A stretch of 64,000 nucleotides of DNA from the NCBI RefSeq assembly GCF_000427295.1, contig NZ_ATNM01000123.1:1-64000 (forward strand), given 5' to 3'. The notes below the pieces were generated by a model. The model ran no database searches. It was given only the letters and a program-made list of their open reading frames with translations, and was not told where the DNA came from. Numbering within the stretch: position 1 is the stretch's first letter; every line of letters begins with the position of its first letter. The position numbers were made by a program, and so were the translations under genes. Shown here in pieces: positions 30,489 through 38,325 of this stretch. Origin of the DNA: Cyclobacterium qasimii M12-11B (GTDB lineage: Bacteria; Bacteroidota; Bacteroidia; Cytophagales; Cyclobacteriaceae).

Positions 30489-31447
30489 TTGGAAGGCTGT
30501 ACTTCGACCTCATTTTTCTCGTAAGCTTCAATGATAGACTTCACAAGCTTATGCCTTACCACATCATTGCCTGAAAGATTCACCACACCTATGCCTTTCA
30601 CCCCTTTAAGAATCCTAAGCGATTCCCGAAGACCTGATTTTTGACGTGAAGGTAAATCCACTTGCGATTGATCTCCTGTGATAATCACCTTGGAATTAGG
30701 CCCCATTCTGGTCAAGAACATCTTAATTTGTTCCGAAGTAGTATTCTGCGCTTCATCCAACAGAACGAAGGCATCATGAAGCGTCCTTCCTCTCATATAA
30801 GCCAATGGTGCTATTTCAATCACCCTGTTTTCCTGGTAAAACCTAAGCTTCTCAGTAGGCACCATATCTGCTAAGGCATCATAGATGGGTCTTAAGTAAG
30901 GATCAAGTTTTTCCTGCAGATCACCAGGAAGAAACCCAAGGTTTTCCCCAGCTTCTACAGCAGGTCTGGTGATAATAATACGCTTCACCTCTCTATTTTT
31001 CAATGCCCTGACAGCTAGCGCCACAGCAATATAGGTTTTACCTGTTCCTGCAGGTCCTAGCGCAAAGACAAGATCATTTTTAAAAGAGGAGTCTACAAGT
31101 TTTTTCTGATTGGGTGATTTCGGCCTAACGATCACTCCTTTGTTTCCGTAGAGAATGATGGAGTTATTGCTTTCAGCCTTAACTTGAGGGTTACCTTCTA
31201 GTTCAATGTATTCTTTTACATTCTCAGGAGTGACTTGACCATAACGGCTAAAATGCTCCAGGAGCATGTTTAAGATGTCGTTAATTTTAAGAATCTCAGG
31301 TGCTCGACCTTTGATTCTTATTTCATTGCCCCGGGAAACAATTTTACTTTGGGGAAAGGCCGCAGAAATCTGCCTGATATTTTCATTTTCCGATCCTAAG
31401 AAGTCCAGGAGGGAAATATTTTCCAATGTTATGACTTTTTCTACCAA
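30485..31447 (-). CDS. PhoH-family ATPase
   Basis: 320-aa PhoH/PhoL-type protein: an N-terminal KH-like segment, then a P-loop ATPase/helicase-like domain with GPAGTGKT (residues 131-138) and Walker B VLLDEAQN (D231-E232), plus GDQSQVDLP. Relatives are linked to RNA handling and 16S rRNA maturation; the exact role here is not determined. It is divergent from the SAM hydroxide adenosyltransferase gene and overlaps the GNAT gene. Confidence 0.93.
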   Translation of the reverse strand: MVEKVITLENISLLDFLGSENENIRQISAAFPQSKIVSRGNEIRIKGRAPEILKINDILNMLLEHFSRYGQVTPENVKEYIELEGNPQVKAESNNSIILYGNKGVIVRPKSPNQKKLVDSSFKNDLVFALGPAGTGKTYIAVALAVRALKNREVKRIIITRPAVEAGENLGFLPGDLQEKLDPYLRPIYDALADMVPTEKLRFYQENRVIEIAPLAYMRGRTLHDAFVLLDEAQNTTSEQIKMFLTRMGPNSKVIITGDQSQVDLPSRQKSGLRESLRILKGVKGIGVVNLSGNDVVRHKLVKSIIEAYEKNEVEVQPSK

Positions 31448-31547
31448 TATATTTTCTTCTGTTTAGCTAATTCTAATAACAAATTAAAAATACCTATTTT
31501 TGTGCATCCTTAACGCAAAAGTACGAATTTTTAATTGACTTACTTAT

Positions 31548-32318
31548 ATGGCTTTGGTAACATTCATTTCGGATTTTGGAAACTCAGACTACTATGTACC
31601 AGTAGTCAAGGCTAAAATGCTATCCATTAATCCCCAATTGTCAATTGTAGACATAAGTCATGAAATTGCCTTATACGACATTGCGCATGCTGCATTTTTA
31701 CTTCGCTCTACCTTTAACGATTTCCCCAAGGGAACTGTTCACCTTGTTGCACTAAATACCACTAGTAGTATTACTGATGGTTATATAGGCATCAAGCTTA
31801 ACGAACATATATTCATAGGACCTAACAATGGGGTGCTAAGTATGTTGGCCGACCATGACCCGGGGATAATTGTGAAATTTTCGGACATCCACGTTAAGAA
31901 CAGTTCCTTTCCTGCCAAAGATATTCTTGCGCCAATAGCTGCTAAAGTGGCCAGTGGAGCAGCCATACATGATTTCGGAGGTCCTTTGCAGGCCATTAAA
32001 AAAATGATGGGGCGCCACTTCAAAGCTAGTAAAAAACAAATCGTGGGTTATGTTCTTCGGGTAGACATTTACGGCAATTTGATCACCAACATTCCTAAGG
32101 AAGTCTTTGAAAAATTAAATCCCGGAAAATTTGAGATCGTTTTTGGCAGAGAATCCGTCCAAAAACTCCAAACCAATTACAATGAAGTAGAACCTGGGGA
32201 TTGCTGGGCATTCTTCAATAGTTTGGGTTTATTGGAAATTGGAATTAACCATGGCCATGGGGCAGATTTATTAGGGATGCGGTATGACAGTCCTATTTTG
32301 ATCAATTTTGAAGTTTAA
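31548..32318 (+). CDS. SAM hydroxide adenosyltransferase (DUF62/DhaA family)
   Basis: 256-aa protein with the family N-terminus VTFISDFGNSDYYVPVVKAKM, the DISHEIALYDIAHAAFLL motif and GPNNGVLSM. The C-terminal domain has VDIYGNLITNIP and the FFNSLGLLEIGINHG motif. Family members hydrolyse S-adenosylmethionine to adenosine and methionine using hydroxide, and the related fluorinases and chlorinases differ in the halide-binding loop. Complete length, monocistronic and divergent from phoH. Confidence 0.92.
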   Translation: MALVTFISDFGNSDYYVPVVKAKMLSINPQLSIVDISHEIALYDIAHAAFLLRSTFNDFPKGTVHLVALNTTSSITDGYIGIKLNEHIFIGPNNGVLSMLADHDPGIIVKFSDIHVKNSSFPAKDILAPIAAKVASGAAIHDFGGPLQAIKKMMGRHFKASKKQIVGYVLRVDIYGNLITNIPKEVFEKLNPGKFEIVFGRESVQKLQTNYNEVEPGDCWAFFNSLGLLEIGINHGHGADLLGMRYDSPILINFEV

Positions 32319-32475
32319 TTTTTCTAATTTCTGATTAATTAAACCTTTAAAAATCAGCAGGTAGCCAAGACAGGCTATAAAAAAGCGAAAAAATCACGGT
32401 TGCAAGCAGGTAAAATATTTGTTTGTGAAAAATTCTTTGCACATATTTGCATCCCATTCAGCAAGGAATGGAAAT

Positions 32476-32557
32476 GCCCAGGTGGCGGAACTGGTAGACG
32501 CGTTGGTCTCAAACACCAATGCCTTCGGGCGTGCCGGTTCGATTCCGGCCCTGGGTA
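32476..32557 (+). tRNA. tRNA-Leu (anticodon CAA)
   Basis: An 82-base tRNA. Acceptor arms GCCCAGG and CCTGGGT (with a G-U first pair) and discriminator A at 32557. The D-arm region is TGGCGGAACTGGTAGACGCG. The anticodon stem is TTGGT/ACCAA with loop CTCAAAC, giving anticodon CAA. A long class II variable arm (GCC TTCG GGC) and the T-arm GCCGG TTCGATT CCGGC complete it. No CCA is encoded. It is followed directly by a terminator. Confidence 0.96.
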
Positions 32558-32560
32558 CAC

Positions 32561-32595
32561 AAAACCCCTTTAGATGCAAATCTGAAGGGGTTTTT
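32561..32595 (+). terminator. tRNA-Leu terminator
   Basis: AAAACCCCTT pairs with AAGGGGTTTT, with an inner AGAT/ATCT extension, followed by T-rich sequence directly after the tRNA. Confidence 0.85.
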
Positions 32596-32698
32596 GCGTT
32601 TTTTGGTAAACCGTTTTTAAATAGTAGCTTTCTGCGGTCTGGAGAAATCAAGAAATTCAAAAATATCTATTATGAGTTCCCTTTTGGGCGTAAGACAA

Positions 32699-32768
32699 AT
32701 GCCAGGTGGCGGAACTGGTCAACCTGCCGTCAAGCAAATGCAATGACATAAAACACCAATACCATTAA
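32699..32768 (+). pseudogene. Degenerate tRNA-Leu fragment
   Basis: The 5' part of the upstream tRNA-Leu is repeated (GCCAGGTGGCGGAACTGGT against GCCCAGGTGGCGGAACTGGT), including flanking AAATGCC. About 32 unrelated bases follow, then AAACACCAATACC resembling the 3' side of the anticodon stem. It lacks the T-arm and acceptor 3' strand, so it cannot be a working tRNA. It looks like a remnant of a tandem duplication or an integration/excision event. Confidence 0.6.
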
Positions 32769-32908
32769 TTATAATCCTCCAGAACCACAAAATAAATCAA
32801 ACAAAACGAAACGTAGTTACAAGTGTTTTAAGAAAAAAATTGTCTTTATAAGAAAAAATACTATAATTCTATTTGAAGTAAAATCAAAAGAAGATACCTT
32901 TGAAAAGT

Positions 32909-32938
32909 AAAATCCTGCCAGCAAAGCAGGCAGGATTT
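32909..32938. terminator. Hairpin terminator
   Basis: AAATCCTGCC / GGCAGGATTT arms around a 9-base loop. It lies 6 bases beyond the stop of a possible 31-codon minus-strand ORF. Confidence 0.65.
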
Positions 32939-32944
32939 CATCTG

Positions 32945-33040
32945 TTAATCTTTGGGTGATCGTATTAATTGGATGATGTGGTAAATTGTCCCAATTAATA
33001 AGAAAAACCATTCGGACACTTTTATTATCGTGTCTAGCAT
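32945..33040 (-). CDS. Possible small membrane peptide (31 aa)
   Basis: Short frame MLDTIIKVSEWFFLLIGTIY... ending IRSPKD, with one hydrophobic helix and a charged end. It has its own downstream hairpin (32909-32938) and a second hairpin just upstream (33070-33096), so it looks like an isolated transcription unit. No Shine-Dalgarno, but these are rare in this phylum. Length alone makes the call weak. Confidence 0.35.
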   Translation of the reverse strand: MLDTIIKVSEWFFLLIGTIYHIIQLIRSPKD

Positions 33041-33069
33041 AAATAATGATTTTAAATAGATGATTTTTG

Positions 33070-33096
33070 AAAAGCCGATATATAATATCGGCTTTT
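33070..33096. terminator. Bidirectional hairpin terminator
   Basis: Perfect 11-bp arms AAAAGCCGATA / TATCGGCTTTT with a 5-base loop and A/T tails on both sides. It may end the transcript coming from the gene at 33528. Confidence 0.65.
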
Positions 33097-33527
33097 CTCT
33101 GTTAGACCTTCCAACTCTGTAAAGTTGGTGATTTTTTCTAAATATTGAAAGTTCGAAACTAATAAACCATACCAAATGTTGACTCTTGGTCAATTCGTCG
33201 TAATCAATTATAAATTAATTATTTACCCAGATTTAGATAAAGTTTAGATTTAAGTCTATTCAGAAGTGTTACTATTCAATTTTTTTTTTAAAAAATAAGA
33301 TAGTATCAATATTCCTTATCTTATTTGACCCACTGACACATATCAGTAGCAGAAAATTTTATATATAAAACAATCCCATTTAACAAAATAAAATATGTAG
33401 AATCAATCTACAGATCAAAGCCTTAGTTTCCTACAGTGATAATCTGAAAACCAATTTATTGAACCAGCAAATTGCAAGAAAAGGTATTCTTTTATATAAA
33501 GCATTTCTTTTGGGTTATCTGACATAA
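33097..33527. other. AT-rich accessory spacer
   Basis: About 430 bases, very AT-rich, between the hairpin and the stop of the dual-OB gene. I see no supported ORF, repeat or RNA here. Confidence 0.45.
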
Positions 33528-34360
33528 TTATCCAAAAAGTGATATTTGGATTTCAAGCTTCGGATAAAAAACTCCAATAATTACAAATGGATTTTTAGCT
33601 CTTCTCATATGCCATTCTTTGGTCGTCCCCATAAAAAAATAAATATCTTTATTTGCTAGAAAGTCGGTTTCATATTTCATTCTCACTTTTTCCTTGGCTA
33701 TCTCTGGGTTTCCATTAGCATCTCTTAGACAGTTCCAATACAGCTGTCCAATCTCCCAGTCTTCAATCATAAGCTTGGAAACTCTACCCTCATCATCTTC
33801 AAATTCATATTTGAATTTCCAGGGCACTTTGGGAAACATTTCTTTGGCCTCTTCATTCGGTTCGTGAAATAGATCTATCTGATCTTGTAGGGCTTTCCAA
33901 ATAGGCTTCCAATCTGCCTCATCTTTTTCTATAATTAATCGTCTTATTTTAGTGGGTTTAAAAGTAGCTAAGGAAAGATTTTTTGGAGCTTTAGAATCTT
34001 CTATCAACCGGTTTAGATTCGTATAGACTTTTTTTAAACAAACGCCTTTCTTTTAGCCCAATTAAGCTTTGTATCAAGCGATTCTCCAACTTTCAAGTCC
34101 TTAAACCCATAATCTGTAAGCGAATGGCTTTCCGGGCGAAAATCATCCAATCTTTTGTCCAAATTCAGTTCTATCCAGGTATATTTTCTTGATTTTACTT
34201 TTCCTGTGCTTTTAAGTCCTTTGAGAAAACTCAAGGGCATAGGATAAACCCTGATCCAAGAGCCATCTTCCCGCAATCCAGCTGTGCATACTAGTTCATC
34301 ATAGCTTTTAGAGGGAAGCGGATAGGTAGTGACTGTTAATAAAATCCGTTCTCTAGGCAT
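33528..34360 (-). CDS. Probable dual OB-domain protein, frameshifted
   Basis: About 277 aa after repair. The N-terminal frame has ILLTVTTYPLPSKSYDELVCTAGLREDGSWIRVYPMP and YTWIELNLDKRLDDFRPES, which I associate with the dual-OB (DuOB) family; this assignment is from memory of the family pattern. It stops at a TAA formed at 34036-34038. Adding one base there continues LKKVYTNLNRLIEDSKAPKNLSLATF into the second frame, ending VFYPKLEIQISLFG. Two similar beta-rich halves fit two OB folds, suggesting nucleic-acid binding. It follows the DUF488 gene by 11 bases and is presumably cotranscribed with it. Confidence 0.65.
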
Positions 34361-34371
34361 GTCGAAAAATA

Positions 34372-35256
34372 TTAAATATGAAAAAGATCAAAATCTACTT
34401 CAGGTCTCGCCATCACTGCATTTGCCAAGTGCAATCTATGGCATTGGCATATATCTGCCTCAAAACATGTTATTGCCACTCGTTGGTTTTTATGAATCAG
34501 ATCAATTAAAAAATCTTGCTGCTCAAATGTTTCTTGAATGACAGTTTGATTATATTCTTCAAAAAGGGCATCATAATCAGCCTGAACATGAAGTTCTTTT
34601 CGTTTGTCAGAATTAATACCAACTTCCGGAATATGTATAAACTGAATCCCCAACCCTTCACAAGCTGATTTTAATTGATTTTTGCTAAAACCAAACTTCA
34701 TGCTTCTGGAATTTTTACGAACATCACAAAGCACCTTAACATCTTCAATCAAGAGTTTATTGAGGTATTCCTCCAAAGATATACCTTCATAACCGATAGT
34801 GAAAAGGCCCTTTTTATTCGAAGTGGGTTTATAGGAATTTACAATTGATACTTCATCAAGATTTAAGTGTGTCCCGGCTACTTGACTCTTGGTAGCGAAA
34901 TAAGGAAAATTTAAATAGGTATAACGTATCAATTCACTTGAGCTTTTACCTTCAAACTCTTTCTTTAATTTAAAAAGGTTTACATAATCTTCTTTTTTGA
35001 GTTCATTCAAATAACTTTTGGCAGACGTATTCTTCCAATTTTTCTCTGTTTCGGTGACCAACCCATATTTTTTCAAAGTGCCTAAATCGGCATTTGCTTG
35101 AAACGAAAAGCACCCAAACTTATAAGGGACGAAGTAATAACTTGGCTCATTTTGTTTTTGGGACAAAATAAATAGCAACTTTTGTAACTGAAGCTTTTCC
35201 AGTTGATCCCCAAATAGTTCGAGAATTGAAAGCCCTATTTTTCTTCTATAATACAT
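34372..35256 (-). CDS. DUF488-family protein with Panacea/SocA-like N-terminal domain
   Basis: 294 aa with two parts. Residues about 1-140 (KLQLQKLLFILSQKQNEPSYYFVPYKFGCFSFQANADLGTL) resemble the Panacea/SocA-like helical fold known from antitoxins and adaptors. Residues about 150-294 are DUF488: FTIGYEG (155-158), VKVLCDVRKNSRS, GFSKNQL and the conserved CFEADICQCHR (C264, C270, C272, H273, R274). The reaction of DUF488 is not established. The DuOB-like partner downstream and the position beyond a tRNA suggest an accessory nucleic-acid or defence role. It heads the pair and carries a promoter-like box and an inverted repeat directly upstream. Confidence 0.75.
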   Translation of the reverse strand: MYYRRKIGLSILELFGDQLEKLQLQKLLFILSQKQNEPSYYFVPYKFGCFSFQANADLGTLKKYGLVTETEKNWKNTSAKSYLNELKKEDYVNLFKLKKEFEGKSSSELIRYTYLNFPYFATKSQVAGTHLNLDEVSIVNSYKPTSNKKGLFTIGYEGISLEEYLNKLLIEDVKVLCDVRKNSRSMKFGFSKNQLKSACEGLGIQFIHIPEVGINSDKRKELHVQADYDALFEEYNQTVIQETFEQQDFLIDLIHKNQRVAITCFEADICQCHRLHLANAVMARPEVDFDLFHI

Positions 35257-35260
35257 ATTA

Positions 35261-35292
35261 CAAATATACAGTCAAATGTTAAGTCGTTAACA
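35261..35292 (-). promoter_or_regulatory. Putative -7 box and operator palindrome of the DUF488 gene
   Basis: On the minus strand TATATTTG (35261-35268) matches the Bacteroidota -7 consensus TAnnTTTG and sits 4 bases before the ATG at 35254-35256, implying a leaderless mRNA. Just upstream, TGTTAA-N4-TTAACA (35277-35292) is a perfect inverted repeat in the spacer, where a repressor would block transcription. Inferred from motif and position only. Confidence 0.4.
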
Positions 35293-35589
35293 CTTGGTTC
35301 ATTTTATTAGTTACACTTTCCATATCCGCCCCATACATTTCTCACATCTTCTTTTTCCATCTTCTGTATCCAAAAGTGTTAAACCCAAATCATCCAATCC
35401 TAATTAAAAGCTAGAAGCGATATGGTCTTATATCATTCTAAGCCAAGCCAGCTTTTTTTCTAAAGTAGTGAGTCTTTTATAAAACATGATTAAAAAATAA
35501 GACAAAACCCTTATAAAAGCAAAAGGCACACCCTGAGACGCTTTTCTACGGGTAGCGTGCTGTGTACTGTTGACGTAAAGATATAAATA
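35293..35589. other. Spacer between pentapeptide gene and DUF488 gene
   Basis: About 300 bases without a supported gene. It contains part of the upstream region of the DUF488 pair and the 3' flank of the pentapeptide-repeat gene. No convincing terminator seen. Confidence 0.4.
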
Positions 35590-36531
35590 CTATTTCTGAA
35601 CCCCCTCCAAATTAGCATCCGTTAGGTCTACATTATCTAAATCAGCAGCCCTCAGGTCGGCGCTTTTTAGATTAGCGCCTTTTAAATTTGCACCAGTCAA
35701 ATTGGCTTGTTTCAAAAATGCACCTTCTAAGTTAGCTTTCAATAAAATCGTATTCATTAAATTTGCCGACTCCAAATTTGCTTTACACATATTTACACCA
35801 CTCAAATTCATTCCTTTTAGTTTTGCCCATCTCAAATATACCCCCTCAAAATTGACTGTATTTAAATACTCCACTGTTTCTAATTCAGCTGATTCTAAAT
35901 TGGCTCTCTTGAAGTTAGCCCCTTTTACATTTGACCTCATTAACTTAACAAAAGATAAATCTGAACCTGAAAAGTTAGAGTTCTCTAAATTCGTTTTTCT
36001 AAGATCCGCGGATTTCAACTTTGCCAGCTCCAAGTTTGCTCCCCTTAAATTTGCTCTTATTAAGCTTGCATTCTCCAAAATTGCACCTCGCAAATCCACA
36101 TCTTCTAAATTGGTATCATTTAAATTCGCATTGCTTAAATCTGCTCCACATAATTTAGCTCCGCTTAAATTGGCTCCTGAAAGATTGGCACCAATTAACT
36201 TAGCCCCTCTTAAATCTGCACCAATTAATTTAGCACCTACTAAAATCCCTTTCTCTAAATTCACTAATCCTAAATCTGCATCTTGTAAATCTGCATCTTG
36301 TAAATCCACACTCCTCATATCCGCCTCTCTTAGGTGTGCTTTTCTTAAATCTGCTCCCTCTAAATCTGCTTCGTTTAGTATTGCTCGCCATAAATCCACG
36401 CATCTCAAATCCGCTTCTTTAAAATTCAGCTTTTCTAGATCAAGTCTGACTAAGTTCAATCCATTAAAATTTACTGGACGTGAATGCGAATTAATACGAT
36501 TTATTACGTCCTCTCTTGTTAAAGATCCCAT
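35590..36531 (-). CDS. Pentapeptide-repeat protein
   Basis: 313 aa, almost entirely A(D/N)LXX-type pentapeptides (EADLEGADLRKAHLREADM..., SGANLSGAKLCGADLSNANL), about 50 in number. They are expected to form a right-handed quadrilateral beta-helix about 75-80 A long. A short N-cap of about 25 residues (TREDVINRINSHSRPVNFNG) precedes the repeats. It has no signal peptide, so it is probably cytosolic. Family members include DNA-mimic gyrase-binding proteins and effector-associated repeats; nothing here selects between them. It is in the accessory stretch next to the DUF488 pair but separately transcribed. Confidence 0.88.
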   Translation of the reverse strand: MGSLTREDVINRINSHSRPVNFNGLNLVRLDLEKLNFKEADLRCVDLWRAILNEADLEGADLRKAHLREADMRSVDLQDADLQDADLGLVNLEKGILVGAKLIGADLRGAKLIGANLSGANLSGAKLCGADLSNANLNDTNLEDVDLRGAILENASLIRANLRGANLELAKLKSADLRKTNLENSNFSGSDLSFVKLMRSNVKGANFKRANLESAELETVEYLNTVNFEGVYLRWAKLKGMNLSGVNMCKANLESANLMNTILLKANLEGAFLKQANLTGANLKGANLKSADLRAADLDNVDLTDANLEGVQK

Positions 36532-36909
36532 TTATTTCAGTTTTAGCTAAAGGTGTTCCTTTTATTTTCAAACAAAAATATTCTAATTTTACACAAATTC
36601 AGTCAATTCTTTAAAAATCTCATATTTCATTACAATTTTAAACTGTGACATTAAAACATTTAAAAAAAACCAAAAAGTGACTTGTATAAGATAGTCGCTT
36701 ATTTATAACAAAATTAGTATTCCTAATTAATACAAAAGTACCATCAATACATAAGTTCTCTAAGATCACAAAGACATCGCTACTAACAAGACAACCTAAA
36801 CCCCAACTACCGGCCCATCAAATTTTAAGCTCACATAAAGGATGTTTCATGATTTTCTTTCAATATTGCAAACGGAATGATTCCTGTATCATTTAAATAA
36901 AATTAAAGC
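36532..36909. other. AT-rich divergent intergenic region
   Basis: 378 bases between the pentapeptide-repeat gene (minus) and the small lipoprotein gene (plus). Promoters for both should lie here. I saw no ORF, strong hairpin or repeat. Confidence 0.45.
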
Positions 36910-37329
36910 ATGAAAGACCTAAGTACATTTTGCCTTTTTTTGATACTATTTGCAACAATGGCTTGCAATGGGTCAAGTAACCTGTCTTCAGAGCAATTGG
37001 AAAGTTTTGAATCCAAATTAACAGCAACGAATTTCTACTGGCAAAGTAGGTATGGAAGCTATATTGATTTTCAGTTTAGGCCAGACGGAAAAGTCTATGC
37101 GCTTATCAATGGAAAAGCCAGTACCAAATTATATGGGAATTGGGCATTTGACAATAACAGTGGAGAGTTACAGATTGCCTGGGAGGGCGGTAGACAATAC
37201 ACTTCAATTGTGAAGCATATCGATGCCAACTGGGGCAAGATCACTTTTGAATCGAAAATCCATGAGTATGGGGATAAAACTATAACAAGGTTAAAACTCT
37301 TAGATGACCGGTTTAGTAAGCTGGAATAA
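36910..37329 (+). CDS. Small lipoprotein of unknown function (139 aa)
   Basis: Signal peptide with lipobox (ATMAC, Cys near residue 19), then about 120 residues with alternating beta-strand patterns (YIDFQFRPDGKVYALINGK, LYGNWAFDNNSGELQIAW, GKITFESKIHEYGDKTITRLKLL). It reads like a lipocalin/avidin-like small barrel with a GNWxxD motif, but no family is assigned. It is a single gene with a strong bidirectional terminator downstream. Confidence 0.72.
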   Translation: MKDLSTFCLFLILFATMACNGSSNLSSEQLESFESKLTATNFYWQSRYGSYIDFQFRPDGKVYALINGKASTKLYGNWAFDNNSGELQIAWEGGRQYTSIVKHIDANWGKITFESKIHEYGDKTITRLKLLDDRFSKLE

Positions 37330-37381
37330 TTAAATTACTTCTTTTAAAGCTCTTGCCAATCTATTTTTGGCCTCCAAAAAC

Positions 37382-37427
37382 AATCAGGGGTATCAATGTT
37401 GTTTAAACAGCATTGATACCCCTGATT
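37382..37427. terminator. Strong bidirectional hairpin between convergent genes
   Basis: Perfect 17-bp arms AATCAGGGGTATCAATG (37382-37398) and CATTGATACCCCTGATT (37411-37427), with further TTG..CAG pairing in the loop. It lies between genes ending at 37329 and 37464. Confidence 0.8.
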
Positions 37428-37463
37428 ACTTGAAAAGCGAGATCGCTTCTAACTCGTTTACAT

Positions 37464-38198
37464 TTACTCCCCAGCACTGTCTTGGGCAGAGAATACTCTC
37501 TTAAGCAATGCAGTAGTTCTTTCTGCAGGGTTTTCACGTATGGCTTTTTCTTCCTGGGCCACAAGCTGGAAAAGGCCATTAATAGCCATCTGCGTAACAT
37601 AGGCATTCAAATCCGGATCTAATTTCTTGGAGGTAGTAGGAAAGGAATTGTACCTACCTACCAGGTCTCCATAATATTTAGTGGCACCTACCTGATCCAG
37701 GGATTCCTGAACATGTGGCTGAAACAAGGCCGTTAATTTCTCTGTAGTTGTTCTTTGTAAGTATTGGGTTGCAGCATCATCTTGCCCTTTCAATATATTC
37801 CAGGCATCCGTAATGGTCATCTGCTTGATCGCTGCAATAAAGATAGGTTTTGCCTCCTTGGCAGCACTTTCCGCACCCCTATTGATCGTCATAATCACCT
37901 TGTCTACTTCAGACCCAAGGCCAATATTTCTCAACGTAGACTCTACCCGTTGAACATCTTCAGGAAGCGCTATTCTTATCAGGTCATTTTTAAAAAACCC
38001 ATCTTCGGTTGATGCTAGATTTGCTCCTTCGGTCACTCCTTTTATCAAAGCTTCCTTTAACCCATTTCCGACTTCACTTTCTGTAAGTGCAGCCGAGGAC
38101 TCACTGGCTGCTGCCAAGAACTTATTCACATCTGCCGTTGTACAACCTACCATAGTAAAGACAAATAGGGCAAAAAGTATATTGGATAATCGTTTCAT
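37464..38198 (-). CDS. DUF4197 domain-containing lipoprotein
   Basis: 244 aa. Lipoprotein signal (FTMVGC), then the DUF4197 domain: ALTESEVGNGLKEALIKGVTEGANLAS, an IRIALPEDVQRVESTLRNIGLG segment, the NRGAESAAKEAKPIFIAAIKQMTITDAWNILKG helix block and the C-terminal LDPDLNAYVTQMAINGLFQLVAQEEKAIRENPAERTT motif. The family is widespread in Proteobacteria and Bacteroidota and its function is unknown. It is monocistronic. Confidence 0.88.
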   Translation of the reverse strand: MKRLSNILFALFVFTMVGCTTADVNKFLAAASESSAALTESEVGNGLKEALIKGVTEGANLASTEDGFFKNDLIRIALPEDVQRVESTLRNIGLGSEVDKVIMTINRGAESAAKEAKPIFIAAIKQMTITDAWNILKGQDDAATQYLQRTTTEKLTALFQPHVQESLDQVGATKYYGDLVGRYNSFPTTSKKLDPDLNAYVTQMAINGLFQLVAQEEKAIRENPAERTTALLKRVFSAQDSAGE

Positions 38199-38325
38199 TT
38201 TTTATTTTTTGTTTAAATGTATACTTTAGAAATTAAGGATAGCAATTGCCATTCTCAATGTTTTGCATTTTGGGAAAGTTGTATTAATCTGGCAATGGGT
38301 TTATAAATACTAAAACGTTTACTTT

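Noticed and set aside
32375-32751. Open frames on both strands across the tRNA-Leu
   Set aside because: They translate the tRNA and its terminator; the tRNA fold explains the sequence.
35702-36550. A 282-codon open frame on the plus strand opposite the pentapeptide-repeat gene
   Set aside because: It is a by-product of the repeated codon pattern on the minus strand: the translation is low-complexity K/S/A/P repeats without any domain.
36910-37329. Small lipoprotein as an antitoxin/immunity partner of the pentapeptide-repeat protein
   Set aside because: The two are divergent, 378 bases apart, and the lipoprotein is exported while the pentapeptide protein has no signal; no evidence of pairing.
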